In this document: in pieces, positions 35,994-44,402 of the stretch
Layout: every line of letters starts with the position of its first letter
Numbering within the stretch: the stretch's first letter is position 1
Assembly: GCF_016861605.1 (NCBI RefSeq)
Contig: NZ_BOLM01000001.1
Coordinates: 186,001 to 250,000 of the forward strand
DNA from: Levilactobacillus wangkuiensis
GTDB lineage: Bacteria; Bacillota; Bacilli; Lactobacillales; Lactobacillaceae
DNA length: 64,000 bases
Reading direction: 5' to 3'
Program-made: the position numbers and the translations under genes
The notes under the pieces: generated by a model
What the model was told of the DNA's origin: nothing
Database searches by the model: none
What the model saw: the letters and a program-made list of their open reading frames with translations, nothing else

Positions 35994-36022
35994 AGTGTAG
36001 CATACAGACCGAACATTTTCAA
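35994..36022 (-). promoter_or_regulatory. Promoter of lexA
   Basis: On the minus strand TTGAAA (36017-36022), 17 bases, TACACT (35994-35999). The -35 overlaps the LexA box. Confidence 0.65.
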
Positions 36023-36033
36023 ACAGATGTTCG
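36020..36033. promoter_or_regulatory. LexA (DinR) binding box
   Basis: CAAACAGATGTTCG differs from the Gram-positive consensus CGAACNNNNGTTCG at one position. A larger inverted repeat CCGAACAT/ATGTTCGG (36009-36034) surrounds it. It overlaps the lexA -35 and lies 10 bases upstream of the ynzC -35. Confidence 0.75.
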
Positions 36034-36043
36034 GGTAAATAAG

Positions 36044-36072
36044 TTGAAATCTAAAATTAACCCTGATATGAT
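36044..36072 (+). promoter_or_regulatory. Promoter of ynzC
   Basis: TTGAAA (36044-36049), 17 bases, TATGAT (36067-36072), next to the LexA box. Confidence 0.7.
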
Positions 36073-36137
36073 AGACCCTGACTTGAAAAAGCGGGGTTAA
36101 TGCCCACCAAAATAACGAAACTAAAGGAGGGTCGTTC

Positions 36138-36386
36138 ATGGCAGACACGACAATGGACACCTTGCTGGCTCGAATCAACGAGCTGGCACACAAGAACAAG
36201 GCTGAAGGCTTGACCGAGGCCGAAAAGAGCGAACGCGCTGACTTACGCCAACAATACTTGACCTTATTCAAGCAGAGCTTCCGTAGCCAAGTTGAAATGC
36301 TGCAGGTCTACAACAAGGATGGTAAGGAAGTTACCCCTGAAAAGGTTCGGCAGATTCAACGCAACAAAGGTTTACGTGACGATTAA
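36138..36386 (+). CDS. ynzC: DUF896/YnzC family protein, SOS-linked
   Basis: The 82-residue helical protein has the DUF896 pattern LLARINELAHKNKAEGLTEAEKSERADLRQQYL. In Bacillus the homologue belongs to the SOS yneA-yneB-ynzC operon next to lexA; here it is divergent from lexA with a shared box, although yneA and yneB are absent. CTAAAGGAGGGTCGTTC precedes the ATG. Its molecular role is unknown. Confidence 0.92.
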   Translation: MADTTMDTLLARINELAHKNKAEGLTEAEKSERADLRQQYLTLFKQSFRSQVEMLQVYNKDGKEVTPEKVRQIQRNKGLRDD

Positions 36387-36485
36387 GGAAAGAAGCGGGT
36401 CCTTTTTGGGATTCGCTCTTTTAATTTCCCTTAAGTTTGTGTAGAATTGTTAAATGAATGACTTCATCAAAGGAGGGGAACGAAC

Positions 36486-36707
36486 TTGGCAACTTGGATC
36501 TGGATCTTAATCGTGATCGTCGTCGGCCTGGCCTGCGCAGCGGGTGGCTTTTTCGGCGCACGGAAGTACATGGAAAACTATCTGAAAGACAATCCACCAA
36601 TTAACGAAGACCAATTACGGGCAATGATGTTGCAAATGGGGCAAAAGCCTTCACAACGAAAGCTTCATCAAATGATGAACGCGATGCAACAAAACGCTAA
36701 AAAATAA
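36486..36707 (+). CDS. yneF: UPF0154 (YneF-like) single-pass membrane protein
   Basis: The 73-residue protein has one N-terminal membrane helix ([22 protein letters not shown]) followed by the conserved family segment [38 protein letters not shown] at 36486 follows AAAGGAGGGGAACGAAC. Its position after ynzC is conserved in Bacilli. Function unknown. Confidence 0.92.
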   Translation: MATWIWILIVIVVGLACAAGGFFGARKYMENYLKDNPPINEDQLRAMMLQMGQKPSQRKLHQMMNAMQQNAKK

Positions 36708-36720
36708 ATTGGCTTTATTG

Positions 36721-36761
36721 AGACTCGCTTCCAGCTTATTTCCTGGAGGCGAGTCTTTTTG
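36721..36761 (+). terminator. Terminator of yneF
   Basis: A 14-bp stem AGACTCGCTTCCAG/CTGGAGGCGAGTCT is followed by a T run. Confidence 0.9.
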
Positions 36762-36844
36762 ATTGTATTTTATGAAAATTCCAGTAAAATGATAAAGTCT
36801 GTGCTATATTTTAATCATATTCTAATTTTTAAGGAGGGATGTTC

Positions 36845-38605
36845 GTGAGTATCTTTCGCAAATTATCCTGGTACTTTCGTCTGGAATGGCGACGGTATCT
36901 GATAGGGGTCATCGGGCTCCTGTTGACGGCTATCATTGCCATTGTTCCCCCACGCATCATCGGGAACATGGTGGATGGCATTCACGGGCAGACCATGACG
37001 AGTCATCTGCTACTACTTGATCTGCTGTTCGTGACGCTGGCGGCGTTGGCCCAGTATGGGACCCGGTACATCTGGCGTAATGCCATTTGGGGCGGGGCTG
37101 CGCGGCTCGAACAACTGCTTCGGAACCAACTCTTCGGGCACTTTATGAAAATGGACCGGGTCTTCTACCAGAAATACCGGACCGGGGACTTGATGGCCCA
37201 CGCCACCAACGACCTGGAAGCCATTCAACGGGTGGCCGGTGGGGGGATTCTCCAGTTTGCCGATGCCATTATTACTGGGGGTACTACGCTGATTGCCATG
37301 ATGGCCTTAATTGATTGGCGGCTGACCCTCTTAGCCATTATTCCATTCCCCCTGTTGGCGGTCGTCTCCTGGTACCTGGGACAAAAGATTCACCGGGCCT
37401 TTGGCGAATCTCAAGCGGCCTTTTCCCGGCTGAACAACAAGGCCCAGGAAAGCATCAGCGGCATCAAGGTCATCAAGGCCTTGGGACAAGACGATGCGGA
37501 TGTGGCGGACTTTGACGCGCAGGTCGACCGGACCATTGGGATTAATCGCCGGGTTAACCGGTTGGATTCCATGTTTGACCCCGCCATCACGCTGATCATC
37601 TCGATCTCCTACGTGGCGACGATTGTCTTAGGGGGGCTCTTTGTCACCCACAACGTCATTACCATTGGGAACCTGGTGTCCTTTATCAGCTACCTGGCCA
37701 TGATGATTTGGCCGATGTTTGCCGTGGGGATGCTGTTCAACACCATGGAACGGGGGAATGCCAGTTACGACCGGGTCATGGAACTGTTGGACGAGAAGAC
37801 CCATATCATTGATCAAAAGGATGGGATTCAACAACGGCCCCAGGGAACTATCAGTTACCACGTGAACCAGTTTGATTATCCAGACAACGGCGGGGCTAGC
37901 CTGCAGCAGATTGACTTCGACCTGCCAGCCGGGCATACCCTAGGTATCGTTGGCCGGGTCGGGGCTGGGAAGTCCACGATTATGAAATTAATTCTGCGGG
38001 AGTTTGACAACTATTCCGGTGAAATTGATTTTGGCGGGCATCCGATTAAAGACTACGCGCTGGACAGCTATTTGCCAGCAATTGGGTACGTGCCGCAAGA
38101 AAGCTTCCTATTCTCTTCGAACATTTTTGAAAATATTCGCTTTGCCCAACCGGACGCGACCCAAGAACAGGTCGAGGCGGCTGCGGCTAAGAGTGATCTG
38201 GCCGGGCAAATTGCCAAGCTGCCTGCCGGTTATAACACCGAAGTGGGTGAGGAAGGGATTTCCCTGTCCGGGGGTCAACGCCAACGGTTAGCGATTGCCC
38301 GCGCCCTGTTGATCAATCCAGAATTATTGATCTTGGATGATGCCTTGTCCGCGGTCGATGCCGAAACGGAAGCGGAAATTCTCGCCAACCTGAAGGCCGA
38401 ACGCGCCAACAAGACCACGATTATTTCTGCGCACCGGTTAAGTTCCGTGATGAATGCCGATGAAATTCTGGTACTCAGCGACGGCGCCGTGGCCGAACGG
38501 GGGACGCATGAACAGCTGATGGCGTCTCACGGCTGGTACCAACGCATGTTTACGCAACAACAACTTGAAACTCAGGTGAAGGGAGGCGTCAGTGATGGCA
38601 GATAA
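36845..38605 (+). CDS. Heterodimeric ABC exporter, degenerate-site subunit (LmrC/BmrC-like)
   Basis: The 586-residue half-transporter has six membrane helices (to about 320) and a nucleotide-binding domain with Walker A GRVGAGKST, a full LSGGQ signature and Walker B LLILDDALSAVD. The residue after Walker B is Asp rather than the catalytic Glu, the mark of the degenerate-site partner in LmrCD/BmrCD-type multidrug exporters. GTG at 36845 is preferred because AAGGAGGG sits eight bases upstream; an ATG at 36839 overlaps that site. It overlaps the partner by 11 bases. Confidence 0.9.
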   Translation: MSIFRKLSWYFRLEWRRYLIGVIGLLLTAIIAIVPPRIIGNMVDGIHGQTMTSHLLLLDLLFVTLAALAQYGTRYIWRNAIWGGAARLEQLLRNQLFGHFMKMDRVFYQKYRTGDLMAHATNDLEAIQRVAGGGILQFADAIITGGTTLIAMMALIDWRLTLLAIIPFPLLAVVSWYLGQKIHRAFGESQAAFSRLNNKAQESISGIKVIKALGQDDADVADFDAQVDRTIGINRRVNRLDSMFDPAITLIISISYVATIVLGGLFVTHNVITIGNLVSFISYLAMMIWPMFAVGMLFNTMERGNASYDRVMELLDEKTHIIDQKDGIQQRPQGTISYHVNQFDYPDNGGASLQQIDFDLPAGHTLGIVGRVGAGKSTIMKLILREFDNYSGEIDFGGHPIKDYALDSYLPAIGYVPQESFLFSSNIFENIRFAQPDATQEQVEAAAAKSDLAGQIAKLPAGYNTEVGEEGISLSGGQRQRLAIARALLINPELLILDDALSAVDAETEAEILANLKAERANKTTIISAHRLSSVMNADEILVLSDGAVAERGTHEQLMASHGWYQRMFTQQQLETQVKGGVSDGR

Positions 38606-40391
38606 AGCACACGAATCCGCTTGGGCCCACAGCATGTCGACCAAGGAACAATTGACGGTGGTCAAGCGACTCTTTCATTTTGCCGCGCCCTATAAATGGT
38701 TCTTCGTCGGCTCCGTCATTTTGTCGGCGCTGATCAGTGCCGTGAACGTCTTCCTGCCATGGCTGCTCCAGACCTACATGGACAAGTATTTGCGGACCAG
38801 CAACGCCACGATTGCCATTATGTGGATGTTTGCCGGGCTTTACCTGTTCGGGATGGTCGTCAAGGCGGTCTTCCAATTCTGGCAAAACTACACCAGTACC
38901 ATGGGTGCCGAGTACATGCTAGAAAATGTGCGCCGCAAACTTTTCCATGATTTACATGGTAAGGGGATGCGATACTTTGACCAAACGCCGGGTGGGTCCA
39001 TCCTGTCGCGGTTGATGAACGATACCATGACCTTCTCCAACTTCTGGGCGTTGTTTAACACCCTGGTGCTGGCGTTGTTCGCCGTGATTTCGTCATTCAT
39101 CGCCATGTACGTGACGGACGTGAAGGTGGCGCTCTGGACGTTGATTCTGGTGCCATTCTTAGGCCTGACGATTTGGTATTACCAACGTTTCAGCTCCAAG
39201 GTCTACCGACGGATGCGGGAACGGCTGAGTGAACTGAACACCAAATTGGCCGAGGCCATTACGGGAATCAGTGTCATTCAGGAATTCCGCCAAGAAAAGC
39301 GGACGGCGGCCAACTTTGAAAAGACCAACAAGGCCTATTACGGGACTCGTCGTGATATGATTCGGACTAACTCGTTACTGTTGAGCCCCATCATCAATCT
39401 GTTTTACGCGTTAGGGACCGTCATTGTCTTGGGCATCTTCGGTGTTCGTGGCCTGCACGAGGTTGTGGCTGCCGGGGTGATTTACGCGTTCATTACCTAC
39501 CTGAACAACTTCTACAGCCCCATGAGCAACATGATGGATAACCTGAGTGACTTTCAAAACGGGATGGTTGCGGGTTCCCGGGTGTTACGCATCTTAGATG
39601 ACCAAACGCTCGCCCCCCAACAGCATCCCGTCGCCAACGCTAAGATTACGGCCGGTAAGGTTGAATTCCGCCACGTGACCTTTGCTTACGACCAAGAGCA
39701 TCCCGTCCTGCGAGATGTTTCTTTTGTCGCCGAACCCGGTCAAACGGTCGCCTTGGTTGGTCAAACGGGTTCCGGGAAGACGTCAACGATTAATGTGTTG
39801 ATGCGCTTCTACGAGTTCCAATCCGGTCAGGTCTTGATTGATGACCGCGACATCCGGGATTACCCGGCAGCCGAACTCCGCGCCAAGATGGGCCTGGTTT
39901 TGCAGGAACCGCAGTTGTTCTATGGCGATATCCAAACCAACATTCGGATGTTTAATCCGGACATCTCCGACGAGCAAGTGGCCCGGGCCGCGCACTTCGT
40001 TCAAGCCGATGAATTCATCGACAAGTTACCGGAGGGCTACGCCACGCCAGTGCTGGAACGGGGAACCGAATACTCCGCTGGTCAACGACAACTGATTACC
40101 TTTGCCCGGACGGTGGTCACTGATCCCAAGATCCTGATCTTGGATGAAGCCACAGCCAACGTCGACACGGAAACGGAAACCATGATTCAAAACGGGTTGA
40201 GCCGGATTCAAGAAAACCGGACGACGATTGCGATTGCGCACCGGTTGTCTACGATTCAAAATGCCGATTTGATTCTGGTTTTGAACCAAGGGAAAATCGT
40301 GGAACGCGGGACCAACGACGAGTTGATGACGCAACACGGTTACTACTACGACATGATTCAGCTCCAAAACGCCGCTCACGTGGACGAATAA
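38595..40391 (+). CDS. Heterodimeric ABC exporter, catalytic-Glu subunit (LmrD/BmrD-like)
   Basis: The 598-residue partner has six membrane helices, Walker A GQTGSGKTS and Walker B ILILDEATANVD with the catalytic Glu. Its signature is YSAGQ instead of LSGGQ. Together with the LDD of the first subunit this gives one competent and one degenerate ATP site, as in LmrCD, BmrCD and TM287/288, which export drugs or lipids. ATG at 38595 follows GGGAGGCGTCAGTG. Repeat A2 and a terminator follow the stop. Confidence 0.92.
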   Translation: MADKAHESAWAHSMSTKEQLTVVKRLFHFAAPYKWFFVGSVILSALISAVNVFLPWLLQTYMDKYLRTSNATIAIMWMFAGLYLFGMVVKAVFQFWQNYTSTMGAEYMLENVRRKLFHDLHGKGMRYFDQTPGGSILSRLMNDTMTFSNFWALFNTLVLALFAVISSFIAMYVTDVKVALWTLILVPFLGLTIWYYQRFSSKVYRRMRERLSELNTKLAEAITGISVIQEFRQEKRTAANFEKTNKAYYGTRRDMIRTNSLLLSPIINLFYALGTVIVLGIFGVRGLHEVVAAGVIYAFITYLNNFYSPMSNMMDNLSDFQNGMVAGSRVLRILDDQTLAPQQHPVANAKITAGKVEFRHVTFAYDQEHPVLRDVSFVAEPGQTVALVGQTGSGKTSTINVLMRFYEFQSGQVLIDDRDIRDYPAAELRAKMGLVLQEPQLFYGDIQTNIRMFNPDISDEQVARAAHFVQADEFIDKLPEGYATPVLERGTEYSAGQRQLITFARTVVTDPKILILDEATANVDTETETMIQNGLSRIQENRTTIAIAHRLSTIQNADLILVLNQGKIVERGTNDELMTQHGYYYDMIQLQNAAHVDE

Positions 40392-40416
40392 TTTTCGGTT
40401 GCAGCGCCTCCGGACT

Positions 40417-40657
40417 GGTTAAACTATACCGGGACGCGGGGCTGTTCGTTCCCGGCGGTGGGCTCAAGGTTCCCTGCTATGGGGCCGATTACAGCCTGAG
40501 ACGCGGGCTTGCACCTCGACTTTGAGCCAAAAAGCGGTCTCAAGGGTCGTCCCATGGGCTAGGCTGAGAAAGAACCCCAGCCAAGCCCATCGACACAGCC
40601 GGGAACCTTGGCCTGCCTCTGGTCACTGAAACGGTGTGTACTGGGCACAGTTTAACC
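40417..40657 (+). repeat. Structured intergenic repeat, type A, copy A2 with inverted flanks
   Basis: The core is 40447-40630, from CGTTCCCGGCGG to GCCTCTGGTCACTGA. The closing helix (GGTGGGCTCAAGGTTCCC with GGGAACCTTGGCCTGCC), hairpin ATGGGCT...AGCCCAT and the shared hairpin GAGCCAAAAAGCGGTCTC are present. Outside the core, GGTTAAACT (40417-40425) and AGTTTAACC (40649-40657) are a perfect 9-bp inverted pair. It lies between the exporter stop codon and its terminator, in sense orientation. Confidence 0.85.
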
Positions 40658-40766
40658 GGTACTGCGGCTCATGTTGGCTACGATTATTAATCTCGTGTTC
40701 AGATGTTTTATCGGCATTCGTCTACCTTATCGTGGTGATTGTTGGCAGCTGAATTAAAAGCAAAAC

Positions 40767-40829
40767 GAAAAAGGGCTTCGTTAGTGCGACACAGTGGATA
40801 CTGTGTCAGACACTAACGAAGCCCTTTTA
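40767..40829. terminator. Long bidirectional terminator
   Basis: AAAGGGCTTCGTTAGTG pairs with CACTAACGAAGCCCTTT around an inner GACACAG/CTGTGTC stem; A and T runs at both ends. It serves the exporter operon and plsC. Confidence 0.9.
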
Positions 40830-40848
40830 TCATGGAACAATGATTGCG

Positions 40849-41484
40849 TTAATCTTTTTTCTTTTCGCCCGTGACATCGACGTAGTGGAAATTCGGGTCG
40901 ATTTCGTTATCGAGCTTATCGAAGGCCGCCTGCATTTGTTTTTCGATGACGGCTTGACCTTCTTCGTTTAATTTCATCTTGCGGTCGATGACGATGGGGG
41001 TGCCAAAGGCAATCGTGACCGGCTTACGGGAAAATAGTTGTTTGAAGGTCAGGGGGCCCTGGTAGACGGCGGGCACCAGTGGGACGCCAGCCATCTTAGC
41101 AATAACCGCCGCACCACCCTTGAGTTCGGCGGAGTGCCGAGAGCCTGAAGGGAACATGATCAGCGACAAATCACCCTGACGTAGAATACGGACCGGGGTT
41201 TTGATGGCTGAAGGGCCCGGATGGTCACGATTTACTGGAAAACCGTTGACATGTTTCAACAACCATCGGAAAATAGGGTTTTGGAACAATTCTTCCTTGG
41301 CCATGAAACTAAACTTGCGCGGATAACCCGCCATGGCAAAATAAACGGGATCAAACCAGGTCCGGTGGGGACCCACCAAAACGTAAGGGCCGTCCGGCAA
41401 GTCAGCTTGGTGAACGTACCGTGCCCGGCCGTTGACGATGTACAAAATCGTACAAACTACGCCCCGTAAGAATTTATAAAACAT
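40849..41484 (-). CDS. plsC: 1-acyl-sn-glycerol-3-phosphate acyltransferase
   Basis: The 211-residue enzyme acylates lysophosphatidic acid in phospholipid synthesis. It has the PlsC motifs GPHRTWFDPVYF (H-x4-D), the substrate motif MFPSGSRH, and a hydrophobic N-terminal segment (FLRGVVCTILYIV). The block III usually reads FPEGTRS, so FPSGSRH is a mild departure. ATG at 41482-41484 follows GAGAGGAGTGTATCAC. It is convergent with the exporter operon. Confidence 0.9.
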   Translation of the reverse strand: MFYKFLRGVVCTILYIVNGRARYVHQADLPDGPYVLVGPHRTWFDPVYFAMAGYPRKFSFMAKEELFQNPIFRWLLKHVNGFPVNRDHPGPSAIKTPVRILRQGDLSLIMFPSGSRHSAELKGGAAVIAKMAGVPLVPAVYQGPLTFKQLFSRKPVTIAFGTPIVIDRKMKLNEEGQAVIEKQMQAAFDKLDNEIDPNFHYVDVTGEKKKD

Positions 41485-41709
41485 GTGATACACTCCTCTC
41501 GCAATGAAACTGATTGTTTCTAGTATGCAAAAAAAGTCGCGGGGTTGCAAGTTATCTTGTGAAAATGCTGGAGAAATGTGGGCGTGGCAACAATCTGGGT
41601 GGCTGGCAGCTGGCTGATGATCCGAATGGGTAAAATTAGCTTGAGTGGGTCAAGCATCAGGCCATGCAAGAGAAATATAGACTAGCAGTTTAAGAGAGTG
41701 AGTTGCCAG

Positions 41710-41949
41710 GTTGGTAAAATGAGGCAGAGCGGTCAGTGTCAGTGACCAGAGGCGGGCCAAAATGGCCAGCTGTGTCGGTGGCCTTGGCTGAGGGGCTTTC
41801 TCAGCCTAGCCCACGGGACGATCTTTGAGACCGCACTGTGGCTCAAAGTTGAGGTGGAAGCCCGTACTATGGCTGGAACCGACCCCATAGCAGGGAGCCT
41901 TGAGCCCACCGCCGGGAACGAACAGCCCACGTTCCTGAAACATTTTAAC
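41710..41949 (-). repeat. Structured intergenic repeat, type A, copy A3
   Basis: The core is 41739-41922 in minus orientation, from TCAGTGACCAGAGGCGGGCC to GCCGGGAACGAA. The internal hairpin GTGGGCTAGGCTGAG/CTCAGCCAAGGCCAC is visible on the minus strand, and the shared hairpin reads GAGCCACAGTGCGGTCTC there. Flanks GGTAAAATG (left) and CATTTTAACC (right) are near-complementary. It is antisense to the downstream methyltransferase and is the only type A copy not in a 3' untranslated region. Confidence 0.85.
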
Positions 41950-41982
41950 CAAAAACCATTTAACGAAATGGAGGCGTTATCG

Positions 41983-42729
41983 GTGAACCTGAAACCCGAT
42001 GAACGAATCGATCAATTATATAGTCAAGATATTCAAATTATTCAGAGCCCCGAGGTTTTTGCCTTCTCACTGGACGCCGTATTGCTGGCGGATTTTGCTA
42101 AGCTCCCGTTGCGTGCCACCAGTCAGACGGTCGACCTGTGTGCCGGCAACGGCGCGGTGGGCCTCTTCATGAGTGGCAAGACGCGCGGCCAGCTAGCCGA
42201 GGTCGAAATCCAGCCGCGGTTGGCCGACATGGCTCGGCGCAGCATTGCCCTGAATGACCTGACGGACCGCATGACGGTGTACGAGGGCGATTTGGCCCAG
42301 GTGAACGACTGGATTCCCAAGGATTCGGTGGACGTGGTGACCTGTAACCCGCCGTACTTCGAAGACTTGCCGGACAGTCAGAAAAATCCGAACCGGTACC
42401 TGGCGATTGCCCGCCATGAGATTTTGACCAATTTGGCAACGATTGTTGAAACGACCAGTGGCTTACTCAAGATGAACGGCAAGGCCTACTTCGTTCACCG
42501 GCCTGACCGGTTGCTTCAGTTGTTGGAGTTGATGACGGCGAACCGATTGGCGCCTAAACGCGTGCGGCTGGTTCACCCGAAGCCCGGCAAGGAAGCCAAC
42601 ATGGTCCTGGTCGAAGCCATCAAGGACGGCAAGCCCGGGGGACTGCGGTTCCCAACGCCACTCACGGTTTACGACGCGCAAGGCCATTACACGCCCGAAG
42701 TGGAGGCGTTGCTCTATGGCCAACACTAA
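41983..42729 (+). CDS. TrmN6-like tRNA (adenine-N6) methyltransferase
   Basis: The 248-residue class I SAM-dependent methyltransferase has motif [16 protein letters not shown] and the N6-adenine catalytic motif CNPPYFE, as in TrmN6/YfiC-type enzymes that modify tRNA1(Val) A37. GTG at 41983 follows GGAGGCGTTATC; earlier in-frame starts run into repeat A3 and are rejected. The gene overlaps the GIY-YIG gene by 14 bases, a common Firmicutes pair (yabB-yazA). Confidence 0.88.
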   Translation: MNLKPDERIDQLYSQDIQIIQSPEVFAFSLDAVLLADFAKLPLRATSQTVDLCAGNGAVGLFMSGKTRGQLAEVEIQPRLADMARRSIALNDLTDRMTVYEGDLAQVNDWIPKDSVDVVTCNPPYFEDLPDSQKNPNRYLAIARHEILTNLATIVETTSGLLKMNGKAYFVHRPDRLLQLLELMTANRLAPKRVRLVHPKPGKEANMVLVEAIKDGKPGGLRFPTPLTVYDAQGHYTPEVEALLYGQH

Positions 42730-42985
42730 GTTGTACTACTTCTACGTGCTTTTGTGTGCAGACAATTCCTTGTATGGCGGCTTCACGACCGATGTTGCCA
42801 AGCGTTTTGCTACCCATTTAGCCGGCAAGGGGGCCAAGTACACGAAGGTTCACCGGCCGTTGAAGGTCCTCTATAGTGAAGAATTTAACAGCAAGCACGA
42901 CGCCTTACATGCGGAGTGGGCCTTCAAGCACCAGAGCCGGCAAAAGAAATTGGCCTACCTAGCCGATCACGGGGTAACGCTTTAG
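42716..42985 (+). CDS. yazA: GIY-YIG domain protein (UPF0213, YazA-like)
   Basis: The 89-residue product is a single GIY-YIG nuclease domain: [42 protein letters not shown]. It resembles SLX1-type domains but has no second domain; activity in bacteria is uncertain. The ATG at 42716 overlaps the end of the methyltransferase gene, indicating coupling. Confidence 0.92.
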   Translation: MANTKLYYFYVLLCADNSLYGGFTTDVAKRFATHLAGKGAKYTKVHRPLKVLYSEEFNSKHDALHAEWAFKHQSRQKKLAYLADHGVTL

Positions 42986-43066
42986 TGGAGAAAATTGGTT
43001 TATCTGTGTTACACTATCCCCGTGCTTCAAAAAAGTGTCTCAAATTAATTTGAGGAGGAAATTACT

Positions 43067-44062
43067 GTGAAAATTATTGCTTATGGCATTCGTGACGACG
43101 AACAACCTTATTTGGAACAATGGTCCAAGGAACAAGGGATTGAAGTTAAGGCTGTCGGCGACCTTTTAGACGACAAGACTGTTGATCTTGCTAAAGGCTA
43201 TGACGGGGCAGTGGTTTACCAACAAAAACCTTACACGGCCTCTGTCTTAGACAAGTTAGCCGCTAATGGGGTGACCAATCTGTCATTACGGAATGTCGGT
43301 GTGGATAACGTTGATGCCGATGCCGTTAAACGCAACGGTTTCAAGGTTACCAACGTTCCAGCATACTCACCAGAAGCGATTGCTGAATTAACAGTTACGC
43401 AATTGATGCGTCTGTTACGGCGGACACCAACGTTTGACCGCAAGCAGGCCAACGGTGACCTGACTTGGGCGCCAGACATTGCGGATGAATTGAACAGCAT
43501 GACGGTTGGTATCGTTGCCACTGGTCGGATTGGCCGTGCGGCGATGAAGATCTACCAAGGCTTCGGTGCCAAGGTGATTGCTTACGATGTCTTCCACAAC
43601 CCAGAACTGGAAAAGCAGGGCATCTACGTGGATACGCTGGATGAATTGTACGCCCAAGCCGACGTTATCTCCTTACACGCACCTGCAACCAAGGACAACG
43701 AAAAGATGTTGAACGACGACGCCTTCGGTAAGATGAAGGATGGCGTTTGGATCTTGAACCCTGCCCGTGGTGCACTGATCGACACGGACGCTTTGATTCG
43801 GGCCCTCGACAGCGGCAAGGTTGCCGGGGCTGCGCTGGACGTTTACGAAGACGAAGTGGGCATCTTTAACACCGACTTCGGGAGCTTCGATGCCATTCCT
43901 GACGAACGCCTGAAGAACTTGATGAAGCGCGAAAATGTGTTGGTTACGCCACACATCGCCTTCTACACCAAGACGGCCGTTAAGAACATGGTCCAATTTG
44001 CTTTAAACAACAACAAACAATTAATTGAAACTGGCAAGGCCGAGAACGAAGTTAAGTTCTAA
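43067..44062 (+). CDS. ldhD: D-lactate dehydrogenase
   Basis: The 331-residue NADH enzyme reduces pyruvate to D-lactate and regenerates NAD in fermentation. Catalytic Arg is in ILNPARGALID, Glu in ALDVYEDEVG, and His in TPHIAFYT. The Rossmann loop reads VATGRIGRA, so the first Gly of GxGxxG is Ala. GTG at 43067 follows GAGGAGGAAATTACT. Codon use is biased, as expected for an abundant enzyme. It is monocistronic. Confidence 0.95.
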   Translation: MKIIAYGIRDDEQPYLEQWSKEQGIEVKAVGDLLDDKTVDLAKGYDGAVVYQQKPYTASVLDKLAANGVTNLSLRNVGVDNVDADAVKRNGFKVTNVPAYSPEAIAELTVTQLMRLLRRTPTFDRKQANGDLTWAPDIADELNSMTVGIVATGRIGRAAMKIYQGFGAKVIAYDVFHNPELEKQGIYVDTLDELYAQADVISLHAPATKDNEKMLNDDAFGKMKDGVWILNPARGALIDTDALIRALDSGKVAGAALDVYEDEVGIFNTDFGSFDAIPDERLKNLMKRENVLVTPHIAFYTKTAVKNMVQFALNNNKQLIETGKAENEVKF

Positions 44063-44077
44063 AAATTGCTAGCAAAA

Positions 44078-44105
44078 AAGCCGCTCGGGTGAGCGACTTT
44101 TTTTA
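44078..44105. terminator. Bidirectional terminator of ldhD and, across A4, the HAD gene
   Basis: AAAAAGCCGCTC pairs with GAGCGACTTTTT with one mismatch and a GGGT loop; T runs on both strands. Confidence 0.8.
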
Positions 44106-44130
44106 TGCTTACTTTTAATTTAGGAAGACT

Positions 44131-44402
44131 AACCGAATTGTACAAAGCTTAGTCAAATTAAGGATGAACCGTAAACCGTTGTGCCATGTCAGTGACCAGA
44201 GGCGGTCCAAGATGCCCAGCTGTGTCGGTGGACTTAGCTGAGTGAATTTCTCAGCTTAGCCCACGGGACGACCTTGGAAACTCGCGATTTTTGCGAGGTT
44301 TCAAGGCGAGGCGGAAGACCGTTCCTCAGGCTGGAGCCGTTCCCCACAGGCAGGGCATCTTGAGACCGCCGCCGGGAACGAAAGACAAAGCTCAATCGGT
44401 TC
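44131..44402 (-). repeat. Structured intergenic repeat, type A, copy A4
   Basis: The core is 44189-44382 in minus orientation. The closing helix AGGCGGTC-C-AAGATGCCC / GGGCATCTT-G-AGACCGCC is strong. The hairpin GTGGGCTAAGCTGAG/CTCAGCTAAGTCCAC matches other copies with covarying bases. Outer flanks AACCGAATTG (44131-44140) and CAATCGGTT (about 44393-44401) are inverted. It starts just after the HAD phosphatase stop on the same strand and precedes the terminator at 44078. Confidence 0.85.

Noticed and set aside
41854-41982. Upstream extension of the TrmN6-like gene into repeat A3
   Set aside because: The extension encodes the repeat itself. GTG 41983 has a good GGAGG site and begins where homology begins.
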